Source: Diplonema papillatum
Lineage: Eukaryota; Euglenozoa; Diplonemea; Diplonemida; Diplonemidae
Direction: 5' to 3'
Assembly: GCA_030068145.1 (NCBI GenBank)
Contig: JAPJBO010000259.1
Span: forward strand, 62,001-126,000
Length of the DNA: 64,000 nucleotides
Shown here: piece by piece, positions 11,074 through 20,800 of the stretch
Numbering within the stretch: the first letter of the stretch is position 1
Layout: the number at the start of each line of letters is the position of its first letter
Notes under the pieces: model-generated
Told to the model about the DNA's origin: nothing
Databases searched by the model: none
Seen by the model: only the letters and a program-made list of their open reading frames with translations
Made by a program: the position numbers and the translations under genes

Positions 11074-12339
11074 ATGAACAAAACAGGTTTGAAGGAAGTG
11101 CGCACAAACAAACTTTCTTCTCTTCTTCTTCTTTCAATAGCACCTGTAAAACGCACTACCTACATATCTTCAACTATTTTCCAAAATGTCACACAGCCAG
11201 CAGTTCTGTTCTATGCATCATCAAACCCAAAACTGGCTGGCAGGTACAAGCTGCACCCGTTGGGCAGGTGGAATGGTGCATATGTCTGGTATAAGCAGAC
11301 ACAAGCAGTTATTTACTTGGCCGCCAATGGAAAGTGGACAATCGCCCAGAGAGTCCCGTTCACTGTCGTGGTTGAGACACTTCATGAGACGGTGTCTCCG
11401 ATTCCTCCTCTTACTGGGTGGACCCATGGAGCTTTATCAAAGGCGCACGGAAGCTTGCCGACTGGGAACTTGCAGCACCCAGCAGGCCGTTGGATCTGGG
11501 ACCAAGAGAAAGGAAAAGGAGAAGAGGAGCTGGTTATCCTCGATGTGGGCGGCGAAGGAGACCTGTTTGGCTTGGGGTATAAAGTTGGCAGACACGATGT
11601 TGCGTTTGCCACAGGCGCAGGACGGCAGCCGACGGAAGATACTGGGTTCGTGACAGCCACATGGGCTGTGAGGAACGGAAACGGGTATTTTTGGTTTACG
11701 ATGGTCGATGAGGACACGCTTCATATCATGAAGGATGGATCATTGTTCGCAGCTGGAAGGGCACCAGCTGCTGATGGTATTACCACAGACAATCTAGTTC
11801 AGAAGATTTTATCTCAGTTGTTTGCGGACCACTTCTCGAAGCCGGTGCTCGAGAAGGTTACCGGCTGCAAGGACTCCGCTATCAACATTAAGATACAGAC
11901 AACCTCGCAGTGCCCTGCAGACAAGCCGGTGCCGCTCAAGCTGCAAGGTCAAAACTTTGGCCGTGACTCGGCTGAGGTACATTTTGTCAAGCGCAGCGAT
12001 GCAGGCACCACCACCATTAAGTGCATCGGCGTGCGGCATGATGCTTCTTTTCCCTCTCAGGCTCTGTACTGTGATATGCCACCTATGGAATCCGGGCTGT
12101 CTCTTGATGTCGTTGTCATAGCCTCAGCGCACAAACGTGGTACAACGATTGCAGAAAAGTTTGAAACTATCCTGTACAATGCCGTCAAGTATGCACTCTT
12201 CTTTGTCCGGGAGTTTGTCTTGCAGTGGGCAGCAGGCCACATTCTGTACAGTCTCTGTTTTGTCAGTCTGGCTGGTAGGTTGTCAGTTAAGCCAGCATGG
12301 CCCCTCCACGTTGGGTGCTGTCCAACACTGCATCTTTAA
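11074..12339 (+). CDS. Protein with a WNG..W-type module and an IPT/TIG-like segment, 421 aa
   Basis: An ATG frame of 421 codons starts at 11074. Residues about 55-95 (GRYKLHPLGRWNGAYVWYKQ and on to a GKWTIA motif) resemble a small module repeated in many protist secreted proteins, with a G-Y..G..NG..Y....W.I pattern. Residues about 285-345 look like an IPT/TIG immunoglobulin-like fold (VPLKLQGQNFG followed by CIGVRHD and LYCDMPP). A hydrophobic stretch near residues 370-400 might be a membrane segment. The last about 20 residues look like read-through: a donor-like GCTG|GTAGGT lies at 12271-12280. Splicing from there to TATAG at 12457-12461 would join this frame in phase to the NSF-like frame downstream. 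Whether this is a separate gene or the 5' exon of the AAA gene is not resolved. Confidence 0.5.
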   Translation: MNKTGLKEVRTNKLSSLLLLSIAPVKRTTYISSTIFQNVTQPAVLFYASSNPKLAGRYKLHPLGRWNGAYVWYKQTQAVIYLAANGKWTIAQRVPFTVVVETLHETVSPIPPLTGWTHGALSKAHGSLPTGNLQHPAGRWIWDQEKGKGEEELVILDVGGEGDLFGLGYKVGRHDVAFATGAGRQPTEDTGFVTATWAVRNGNGYFWFTMVDEDTLHIMKDGSLFAAGRAPAADGITTDNLVQKILSQLFADHFSKPVLEKVTGCKDSAINIKIQTTSQCPADKPVPLKLQGQNFGRDSAEVHFVKRSDAGTTTIKCIGVRHDASFPSQALYCDMPPMESGLSLDVVVIASAHKRGTTIAEKFETILYNAVKYALFFVREFVLQWAAGHILYSLCFVSLAGRLSVKPAWPLHVGCCPTLHL

Positions 12340-12461
12340 CACGTGTTTTCACTTTATCAAAAAGGAGTATCAACGCAACTGACACAAGTATTTCGCACCA
12401 CAGGAAGCTGAGAATCACAAATGATCAAACCAATAACACAGAACGAGCGAGCCCAGTATAG
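12275..12461 (+). other. Candidate 187-nt intron
   Basis: It begins GTAGGT and ends TATAG. The phases match: one base (G) is left from the upstream codon and AT is contributed by the downstream exon, giving GAT. Evidence for an intron is that the downstream AAA frame has homology from its very first codons but no ATG in front of its Walker A motif. Against it: the pyrimidine tract is poor and other AG dinucleotides lie just upstream. Confidence 0.3.
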
Positions 12462-14257
12462 ATGCTTTGAAAGCGCTCAATTCTTTTGACTACGAAGAGC
12501 TTGGAGTCGGGGGGCTTGGACCTGAGTTCCGGCAATTGTTCCGACGAGCCTTCGCTAGCCGACTGCACGATGATAAAGTTGTGGCGGACTTGGGCATCCG
12601 ACACGTGCGCGGCGTCCTTTTATATGGTCCACCGGGTACTGGAAAGACTCTGCTTGCCCGCCGGATTGGCGAAATATTGGGTGCATCGAAGGTCACTGTG
12701 GTGAATGGCCCTGAGATACTGAATAAGTACGTTGGACAGTCAGAATCAAATTTGAGGGAAATCTTTATGGAAGCGCAGGAGCAGGCGAAGGAAGAAGACA
12801 GTCTCCACCTCATTATATTCGATGAAATAGACGCAATTGCAAAGACCCGAGGTGGCGGCGATGATTCAGGGGCACGTGCCGTGTATGATGGGGTCACAAC
12901 GCAGTTTCTGACATTGATGGACGGCATGGAAGACCGAGGGAGCCTTTTAGTCATCGGGTTGACGAACCGCTTGCATTCACTGGACCCTGCGCTACTGCGC
13001 CCTGGGCGGTTTGAAGTCCAGATTAAGATGCCGTTGCCAGACGAAAAAGGCCGCAGGGAAATATTTGTCATATTAACTAAGAAAGCAAAAAATGCTGGCG
13101 CACTAGCGAGCGATGTTGACCTGTCGCAACTGGCTCGTGCCACACCAAGTTTCACTGGGGCTGATATTGAAGGTGTGGTAAAAAGCGCGACATCGTTCTC
13201 CCTAGCTGAGTACCAAGATGCGGCGGAATCCCGTGACGGCAAACGGATATCAGGCGATGAGGAATCAGGGCGATCTCGGTTAGTCATCACTGCAGAGCAC
13301 TTTCTTAAGGCCATACAAGAGGCGAAGCCTTCGTATGGCTCAGGTCGAGAAGTCACTGCCAATTTAGGCCGAGGGGTCGTGCATTATTCGAGCGCTTTCA
13401 CCAACCTCCTCCTGTCCTTCGACCGCCCAATTCACCGTGTAAAAAATGGGAGGAAGGGCAAGATGCTGAAAGTCTTAATTGAAGGCGATCCAGGATCTGG
13501 GTTGACGACTGTTGCTTCATTCATTGCAAAAAGAGCCCAATTTCCGTTCATCCACATGCTGGGCCATGAAAATTTTGTTGGGCTTCAACCACATGAGATC
13601 TCATCAAGAATCACAGATGCGTTCGAAAACGCGTATTTGGTCGAAAACAGCTGTATCATCATAGACAACTTGGAGCACATCCTGGAACAAGGTGGTTCAT
13701 CTATCAATCCAGCTTTGCAGCACACCATCTGGCAGCTCCTCTCTCGCAAACCAGACGGCAAAGGAAAGCTCCTTGTGATTGTCACAACAAACTCTGCAGA
13801 CTCTCTCCGATACCTCGGCTTTTCGTCATGGGACATGCGTGTCGACTTGCCTTACCTTGACAAACCTGCCAGCACAGTTGTCTTGCAAGAGCTACAAGTC
13901 TTCGAGACAGAAACCGACGTCAAAAAGGTCGTCAGAGCACTTCCTGCAAAGATTGGTGTGAAAAAGCTGTTGTGGCTCATTGACGAAGCACGCATCGCAG
14001 CTGGTATTGATGAAGACATCCACCGTGCCAACCTACCAGTACAGCAGGCTACTGTGCCGTTGCCGTTCATGAGTGGCAAGACTCAGTATTTCGCTCCACA
14101 AACCGACAATGCTCGCGAGAAGAAACAGCCAGAACGGTTCGAGCCATTCGATATTGAAGAAGGGTGGAACGAGGTGTGCATTTGTTGTCCAGATGCAAAG
14201 AAAGCACTACTTGTACGGGTTTCGACACCCAGAAAGTCAAAGCAGAAGGGGGGGTAG
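12462..14257 (+). CDS. NSF: NSF/Sec18-type AAA+ ATPase (D1 and D2 domains; N domain not found)
   Basis: NSF disassembles SNARE complexes after membrane fusion. The frame covers the linker into D1 (FDYEELGVGGLGPEFRQLF, the NSF hallmark start), D1 Walker A GPPGTGKT (about residues 54-61 counted from 12467), the NGPEILNKYVGQSE pore-loop segment, Walker B LIIFDEIDAI, and the arginine-finger region ALLRPGRFE. D2 follows with a Walker A-like EGDPGSGLTT and Walker B-like CIIIDNLEHIL. Length is about 600 residues against about 740 for animal NSF; the missing part is the substrate/SNAP-binding N domain. No ATG precedes Walker A, so translation must begin in an upstream exon (see the candidate intron). 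In D2 the invariant Walker A lysine is Leu (codon TTG), and the second acidic residue of Walker B is Asn. D2 mainly holds the hexamer together through bound ATP, so this D2 may be weakened or work differently. Confidence 0.85.
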
Positions 14258-14475
14258 CAGCGAGCTCAGCAGATGCGACCGTTTAAATGAGGTTTCCTAA
14301 TACCAGATTGCTTCTGGGCCTACCACGTTCTCATGGAACGGCGGCCGTGCGGGACTTCAGGATGTTTTCCTCTGCGCTGCTGCTCCAACGACCGTCCGAG
14401 GGTGCCCCTTTTGACTGGTCGCAACTCGTCGTCGTTTACATGGCGCACTGTGCAAAGCGATGTTCAACGCACACC

Positions 14476-16287
14476 TTACAGTGTGGTTATCGCCCGTGTG
14501 GCGGGGTGCAACGTTGCCCCCCAGTTCTCCGTCCTCAGCTCGATCCTCGCCTTCTCCTTCTTCGCTTCGATCCTCCTCTTCTGCGGCACGGTTTCCCACC
14601 CGGTCGCCTTGTTCTTCTGCTTCTCGACTTGTGACGGTTTCTGCTCACTGCCCGTCGCTTTCCCCACGCTTGTGTTGTTTACGGGTTCGTTGGCATTTCC
14701 GCCCGCACTCGCCTCCTCCTTTCCGCCCTTCCCGCCCTTGTTGTCTTTCCCGGCCGCCCCCTTTCCGCCCGCTGGCTTCCCAGGCTGGCCAGGCTTCGCA
14801 GGCTTCGCAGGCTTCGCAGGCTTCGCAGGCTTCGCAGGCTTCGCAGGCTTCGCAGGCTTCGCAGGCTTCGCAGGCTTCGCAGGCTTCGCAGGCTTCGCAG
14901 GCTTCGCAGGCTTCGCAGGCTTCGCAGGCTTCGCAGGCTTCGCAGGCTTCGCAGGCTTCGCAGGCTTCGCAGGCTTCGCAGGCTTCGCAGGCTTCGCAGG
15001 CTTCGCAGGCTTCGCAGGCTTCGCAGGCTTCGCAGGCTTCGCAGGCTTCGCAGGCTTCGCAGGCTTCGCAGGCTTCGCAGGCTTCGCAGGCTTCGCAGGC
15101 TTCGCAGGCTTCGCAGGCTTCGCAGGCTTCGCAGGCTTCGCAGGCTTCGCAGGCTTCGCAGGCTTCGCAGGCTTCGCAGGCTTCGCAGGCTTCGCAGGCT
15201 TCGCAGGCTTCGCAGGCTTCGCAGGCTTCGCAGGCTTCCCAGGCTTCACAGGCTTCACAGGCTTCACAGGCTTCACAGGCTTCACAGGCTTCACAGGCTT
15301 CGCAGGCTTCGCAGGCTGCCCAGGCTTCGCAGGCTGCCCAGGCTTCGCAGGCTTCGCAGCCTTCGCAGGCTTCGCAGGCTGCCCAGGCTTCGCAGGCTGC
15401 CAGGCTTCGCAGGCTGCCCAGGCTTCGCAGGCTGCCCAGGCTGCCCAGGCTTCGCAGGCTGCCCAGGCTTCGCAGGCTGCCCAGGCTTCCCAGGCTTCGC
15501 AGGCTGCCCAGGCTTCGCAGGCTGCCCAGGCTTCGCAGGCTGCCCAGGCTGCCCAGGCTTCGCAGGCTTCGCAGGCTGCCCAGGCTGCCCAGGCTTCGCA
15601 GGCTGCCCAGGCTTCTCAGGCTGCCGAGGCTGCCCAGGCTTCCCAGGCTTCGCAGGCTGCCCAGGCTGCCCAGGCTTCTCAGGCTGCCGAGGCTGCCCAG
15701 GCTTCCCAGGCTTCGCAGGCTGCCCAGGCTTCGCAGGCTGCCCAGGCTGCCCAGCTGCCCAGGCTTCGCAGGCTGCCCAGGCTTCTCAGGCTGCCGAGGC
15801 TGCCCAGGCTTCCCAGGCTTCGCAGGCTGCCCAGGCTGCCCAGGCTTCTCAGGCTGCCGAGGCTGCCCAGGCTTCCCAGGCTTCGCAGGCTGCCCAGGCT
15901 TCGCAGGCTGCCCAGGCTGCCCAGCTGCCCAGGCTTCGCAGGCTGCCCAGGGTGCCCAGGCTGCCCAGGCTTCGCAGGCTTCGCAGGCTTCACAGGCTTC
16001 CCAGGCTTCGCAGGCTGCCCAGGTTTCCCAGGCTGCCCAGGCTTCGCAGGCTTCGCAGGCTTCGCAGGCTTCCCAGGCGCCTTCCCGTCCGCCGTCTTCC
16101 CATCGGCCTCCGTCGTCATCGCCGTCGTCGTCCCAGCAGAGTTCGTCTCCTTCTCCCTCATCATCTGCCCAGCTGCATCCTTGCGCCACCCGCCTCGGCC
16201 TGCTTCACCAAACCGCTGACCACCGGCCATCTGCTGCCTTTGAGCCTGCACCTGGGCGGCGAGTTCCCTGAACCCCGGATCCGTCAT
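14476..16287 (-). CDS. Lys-Pro-Ala repeat protein with three frameshifts in the array
   Basis: On the minus strand a frame starts at ATG 16287 (MTDPGFRELAAQVQAQRQQM), continues through a Lys/Thr-rich stretch into KPAKPGQP repeats. After the repeat it ends with a Lys/Glu/Gln-rich tail finishing at 14476 (motif KRRIEAKKEKARIEL). Unique ends of this hydrophilic kind support minus-strand coding over the other frames through the array. The basic KPA array resembles the tails of histone H1-like or other nucleic-acid-binding proteins, which is inference only. The array contains three 8-bp units instead of 9 bp, near 15397, 15757 and 15932. Each shifts the frame by one, so together they restore it. 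As written, the middle frames include a stop, so the gene is either broken or carries sequence errors. Full length would be about 600 residues. Confidence 0.45.
14792..15232. repeat. Perfect 9-bp minisatellite, 49 copies of ggcttcgca
   Basis: Forty-nine uninterrupted copies of the 9-mer ggcttcgca can be counted. On the minus strand this reads Lys-Pro-Ala; on the plus strand it reads Gly-Phe-Ala. Confidence 0.97.
15233..16075. repeat. Degenerate 9-bp minisatellite with higher-order copies
   Basis: This continues the previous array with variants ggcttccca, ggcttcaca, ggctgccca, ggcttctca and ggctgccga. A block around 15600-15760 is repeated almost exactly at about 15776-15935, so a longer unit has also been duplicated; both blocks contain the same 8-bp unit (ctgcccag). 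Confidence 0.9.
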
Positions 16288-17370
16288 TGCGCGCTCACAG
16301 GGGTGGATTGCTTCGTGTGTGTGCGCGTGGAATCCCTTCTGTTCCTTGTGGCTCCGTTCTTGGCTATCTCCTAGCTGTTTATTGCAGCAGAGCAAAAGGA
16401 GAGGCATCTGTCGAAGTCACGGGGAAAAGGTGGAGAACAGATGAATGGGAAGAATACAGGTAGAAAAGAGGGGCGTCAGAGACTACACGTTTCAGGTTAG
16501 TGTGAGTTCGATCAACGCACAAGAGCTCAGGTCGCCTTCAGAGAGGGCGGTATGTGAATTGGCTCAGTGAGTCTTTTTGGGTAAGCAGCTCTGCTTTAGA
16601 ATACTGACACACCGCGTTCAGGATGGGTGGACATCAGAAGCACGGCGGAAGCAGAAGCAGGAGAAGGCAGCTGCGAAGAAGCGGCGTGAAAGGGAAGAAC
16701 TTCGTAAGGCAAGAGGTGAAGATGATGACCTATATCATGGGTGGTCAGATGACATTGAAGAAGGCGAGCAACCGAACCGTCAAACCCACTTGACCCCGAA
16801 GGGCTTCATCGATCCAGAGCTGTTCGTCGACCTGCTCGAGGAAGCTGGGTTGCTGAGGTTTGTCTTCTTTTTAGACATCTGGTATCTGAAGCTCATAACG
16901 ATTACCTGTCTGCGACGTTTTGAGTTCCTAGACACTCTATTGATTCACAAGCTCAACACAATTTCATCACCTCCACCCACAGCTCAGAGACGGAGGGCAT
17001 ACCTGTTGCCACTGGGCACTTTGTGCTATGAGCCGCGGAATGGGCAACATTCTCAGGTAGCCGCAACGTTCCCCAAAAAGTAGTTCGGGCCCAGTTCAAA
17101 GTTGCCGAGTTGCAGCTGGAGGTAATGTGCTGTCGAATACAGCCCGCTTCATCCTGCTGCACACAAATACAGCAGGCCTTGGTTTCTGTCTGCCAGGCGC
17201 ACACAATCAGGCACGAAATGCTCGACCACTGCCATCGTCCTTGCTTCATTCCGAATGCGTTTTGATAGCACATCAGTGCCTATGTTGCCACCCTTACCTC
17301 CATTGCTCCGATCGACGCCTCGACGACCTATCCTTCACCTGGTTCTCTCTGTACATGGCGCTCGAGCCTG
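16288..17370. other. Spacer with one candidate exon
   Basis: Upstream region of the minus-strand KPA gene, then the lead into the duplicated cluster. Apart from the candidate exon at 16622-16856 I see no gene. A pyrimidine-rich stretch occurs near 17280-17345. Confidence 0.4.
16622..16856 (+). CDS. Candidate internal exon of an unidentified charged protein
   Basis: An open segment encodes a strongly charged helix (ARRKQKQEKAAAKKRREREE) followed by an acidic patch (GEDDDLYHGWSDDIEEGEQ) and HLTPKGFIDPELFVDLLEEAGLL. It is bounded by a good acceptor (branch-like TACTGAC at about 16600, then CGTTCAG before GATGGG) and a donor-like GAG|GTTTGT. There is no ATG and the flanking codons look non-coding, so this would be an internal or orphan exon. 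The product is unknown. Confidence 0.3.
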
Positions 17371-17836
17371 CAGGAAACACAAGAGACTACTTAGTCTATG
17401 TTGCTTCCAGTTTTGTTTCTTCATTTTTCTGCCAAGTATGTTCCCAGAATGAGCGAAGCCGAATGTCTGATCATTTACGACACAAAAAGCAGCATATTTC
17501 TGACGCTGGTCGCTTGTGGTAGCTGCTAGAGGAATTGCTTCCTGCATGCAGCTTTCTCGCGGCTTTTCGAAGTATGTGCAACGGACACTGCTGCCTCAGT
17601 ATCGTCCGTTGATTGCATCATTTGCAGCATGCATGAGATACGTCGGGTCTGGTAGCCTGTAGATGTGGATCGACAGCGAACGCACTGCGTTTCCACCTTC
17701 ACCCTGGTTGGCAGAACGCATGTGAAAATTGCTCCCCACGAACATGCATGGGAAGCCGTGCTCTGCCTAAATAATATGCTGAGACTTTTCCCCAGATTTC
17801 ATCCCCCCCCCTCCGAATATCAAAGGAACGGAAGAC

Positions 17837-20800
17837 ATGCGGCTGTTGCCACTAGTTGTCTGCTCTCTGCTCAGCTGCTCGTCGGCTCAGCATACCATTG
17901 ACTCAGCAGGTCGCCTGGTCATCAGCCACCAAGGTGTTTCCTCCGTGTCCGTCGTGGAGTTGGATGACGCAAGCACTCTTGCGACCTTCGACACGGGTTT
18001 TAACGTAGACTACATGGTCACGGCACCGGGATCGCGGCATGCCCTGTTCCAGAGCAGCCCATCAGGCATCGTGAGGTTCGTAGACGGCCGTCTGTGGCGT
18101 GAAGATCACGTTGTCCACCTGCACGATTACAAAGAGACCCCTGCTCTCACGCCGTACAACATCACTGGCGTGTTCCCGAACAGTGTCGATGTCCAGGGCG
18201 ACCAAGTGGCCATATGGTTCGAAGGCGATCAGTCAGTTGCCAACGCGAAGGCTGTTGTGCTGAAGTCAGCGGACATCGTGAGCGGGAGTGTCGCCCCCCC
18301 GACAGTGGAATTCAACATCAACATGCGCGGTGTTGCTCGGCCAGTTGGCGACTACCTCTTCGCGAGCTTCAGACGTCCCGACAGCGAGACCACATCGACC
18401 AGCACCATCCTGCCTGACCAGGTCGCAGTCTACCACCTTCACGACGGAGAGTACGAGTTCGAGGGCATTCTGAATGAAACCTGCCCGAACCTTTTAGCCG
18501 CGGCGTCGGACAGCGCGCACGCTGTGTTCGCGTGCACCGGCCATTTGTTGGTGGCGACATTGAACGCAACGAACGGGAACGTCACGGCTGCGAAGCTCAG
18601 CTACACGGCTGATCTTGCGGGAATGCAGATGGGATTCCTCGCGTCGCACGAGCACGCGGGGTTGTTCATCGGGTCTGCCTCTCCGCGTGGCAGCGCGGAC
18701 ACGCACTGGTTCGCTGTGGACGTCGAGCACATGGAAATTGAGCTGATCGTGGTGACACGCGTTGGCTACAGCGAGTGCGTGATGGGCTACAACGACGAGC
18801 ACGCAGTCATCGTCCACAACGACGGCACCGTAACCGTGATGGCTGCCGAACTGCACGACGGCCACTACGACTGGGACGTTCAGACCGTGACAGTCACTGC
18901 GGGGAATGCGCCGACCACTGCCACATACCACGCCACTCCGTCCAGCAAAGCTTACGACGCCTTCATCACCAACCCTGTAGACTCGGAAGTGGTAGTGTTG
19001 AACCTGCAAACGAGGAACGTGACGCAGCGCATTTCGTTGGGCTTTGTCCCGTCTCGTGTTGCGTGGGTGGGTATCCCGGAGGCGGCTGACCACGACGACG
19101 ACCATGACGACGACCACGATGATGACCACGACCACGACGACGAACACACCCCCGAGGAGGGCCACCACGGTGAAGGGAATTCGTCAGGTCGCCTGGCTAT
19201 CAGTCATGCGGGTGCAAAGGCCATGTCCGTGCTGGATTTGACTGACGCCAGTATTCTTGTGACCTTCAACACGAGTTTCGAGGCTGACTTCATGATCACG
19301 GCACCGGGGTCGCGGCATGCTCTGTTCCAGAGCGGCACAGACGGCATCGTAACGTTCGTAGACGGCGGGCTTTGGCGCGAAGAACACGATGACCACCTGG
19401 ACGATTACAAACGGGACCCTGCACTGACGCCGTACAACATCACTGGCTCACGACCGGACCATGTCGATGTCCAGGGCGACCAAATGGCCATATGGTTCGA
19501 CGGCGACGAGACGATCCCTGCCAGTGCGAAGGTTGTGGTGCTGACGTCGGCGGACATTCTGAGCGGCAGTGTCTCCCCCCCGACGGTCGAATTCAATACC
19601 GACGTGCACGGTGTTGCTCGGCCAGTTGGCGACTACCTCTTCGCGAGCTTCAGACGCTCCGACGACGAAACCACATCGACGGCGTCGAACCTGCCGGACC
19701 AGGTCGCAGTCTACCACCTTCACGACGGGGAGTACGAGCTCGAGAGCATTCTGAACGAAACCTGCCCGAACCTCCACGGTGCGGCATCCGACAGCACGCA
19801 CGTTGTGTTCGGGTGCACCGGCCACTTGTTGGTGGCGACATTGAACGCGACGAGCGGGAGCGTCACGGCCGCGAGGCTCAGCTACACGGCTGATCTTGCG
19901 GGAATGCAGATGGGATTCCTCGTGTCGCACGAGCACGCGGGGTTGTTCATCGGGTCTGCCTCTCCGCGCAGCAGCGAGGACACGTACTGGTTCGCTGTGG
20001 ACGTCGAGCACATGGACATTGAGCTGATCGCCGTGACACACGTGGGCTACAGCGAGTGCGTGATGGGCTACAACGACGAGCACGCCGCGGTCCTGCACTC
20101 AGACGGCAAGGTAACCGTGATGGCTGCCGAACTGCACGACGACCACTATGACTGGGAGATTCAGACGGTCGAAATCAGTGCGAGCCCTACGACGCTGTAC
20201 GCTTCTCCGTCCAACGATGCGTACACTTTGCTCATCGCGAACCCTGTGGACAAGGAGGTGGTTGTGTTGAACCTGCAAACGAGGACTGTGACCCAGCGCA
20301 TTACGTTGGACTTTGTCCCGTCTCGTGTTGCGTGGGTGGGCATCCCGGAAGCGGCTGACCACGACGACCACGCTGCCGAGGAAGAGCATCTTGAAGGTCG
20401 GCTGGCCATCGCTCATGAAGATGCCGCCGCTTTGTCCGTTGTGGAGTTGGATGACGCCAGTACTCTTGTGACCTTCAACACGAGTTTCGAAGCTGACTTC
20501 ATGATCACGGCACCGGGGTCGCGGCATGCTCTGTTCCAGAGCGGCACAGACGGCATCGTAACGTTCGTAGACGGCGGGCTTTGGCGCGAAGAACACGATG
20601 ACCACCTGGACGATTACAAACGGGACCCTGCACTGACGCCGTACAACATCACTGGCTCACGACCGGACCATGTCGATGTCCAGGGCGACCAAATGGCCAT
20701 ATGGTTCGACGGCGACGAGACGATCCCTGCCAGTGCGAAGGTTGTGGTGCTGACGTCGGCGGACATTCTGAGCGGCAGTGTCTCCCCCCCGACGGTCGAA

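Noticed and set aside
14333-16219. Long plus-strand frame of about 628 codons rich in Gly-Phe-Ala and Gln-Ala-Ser
   Set aside because: Its length comes from the 9-bp array being open in all frames. The unique ends are better protein-like on the minus strand (Lys/Glu-rich), so the minus-strand KPA reading was preferred.
18494-19168. Minus-strand frames of 130-280 codons opposite the AztD-like genes (repeated in every copy)
   Set aside because: They are shadows of the GC-rich codon pattern; their sequence is Arg/His/Val-rich with no motif, and they recur wherever the sense domain recurs.
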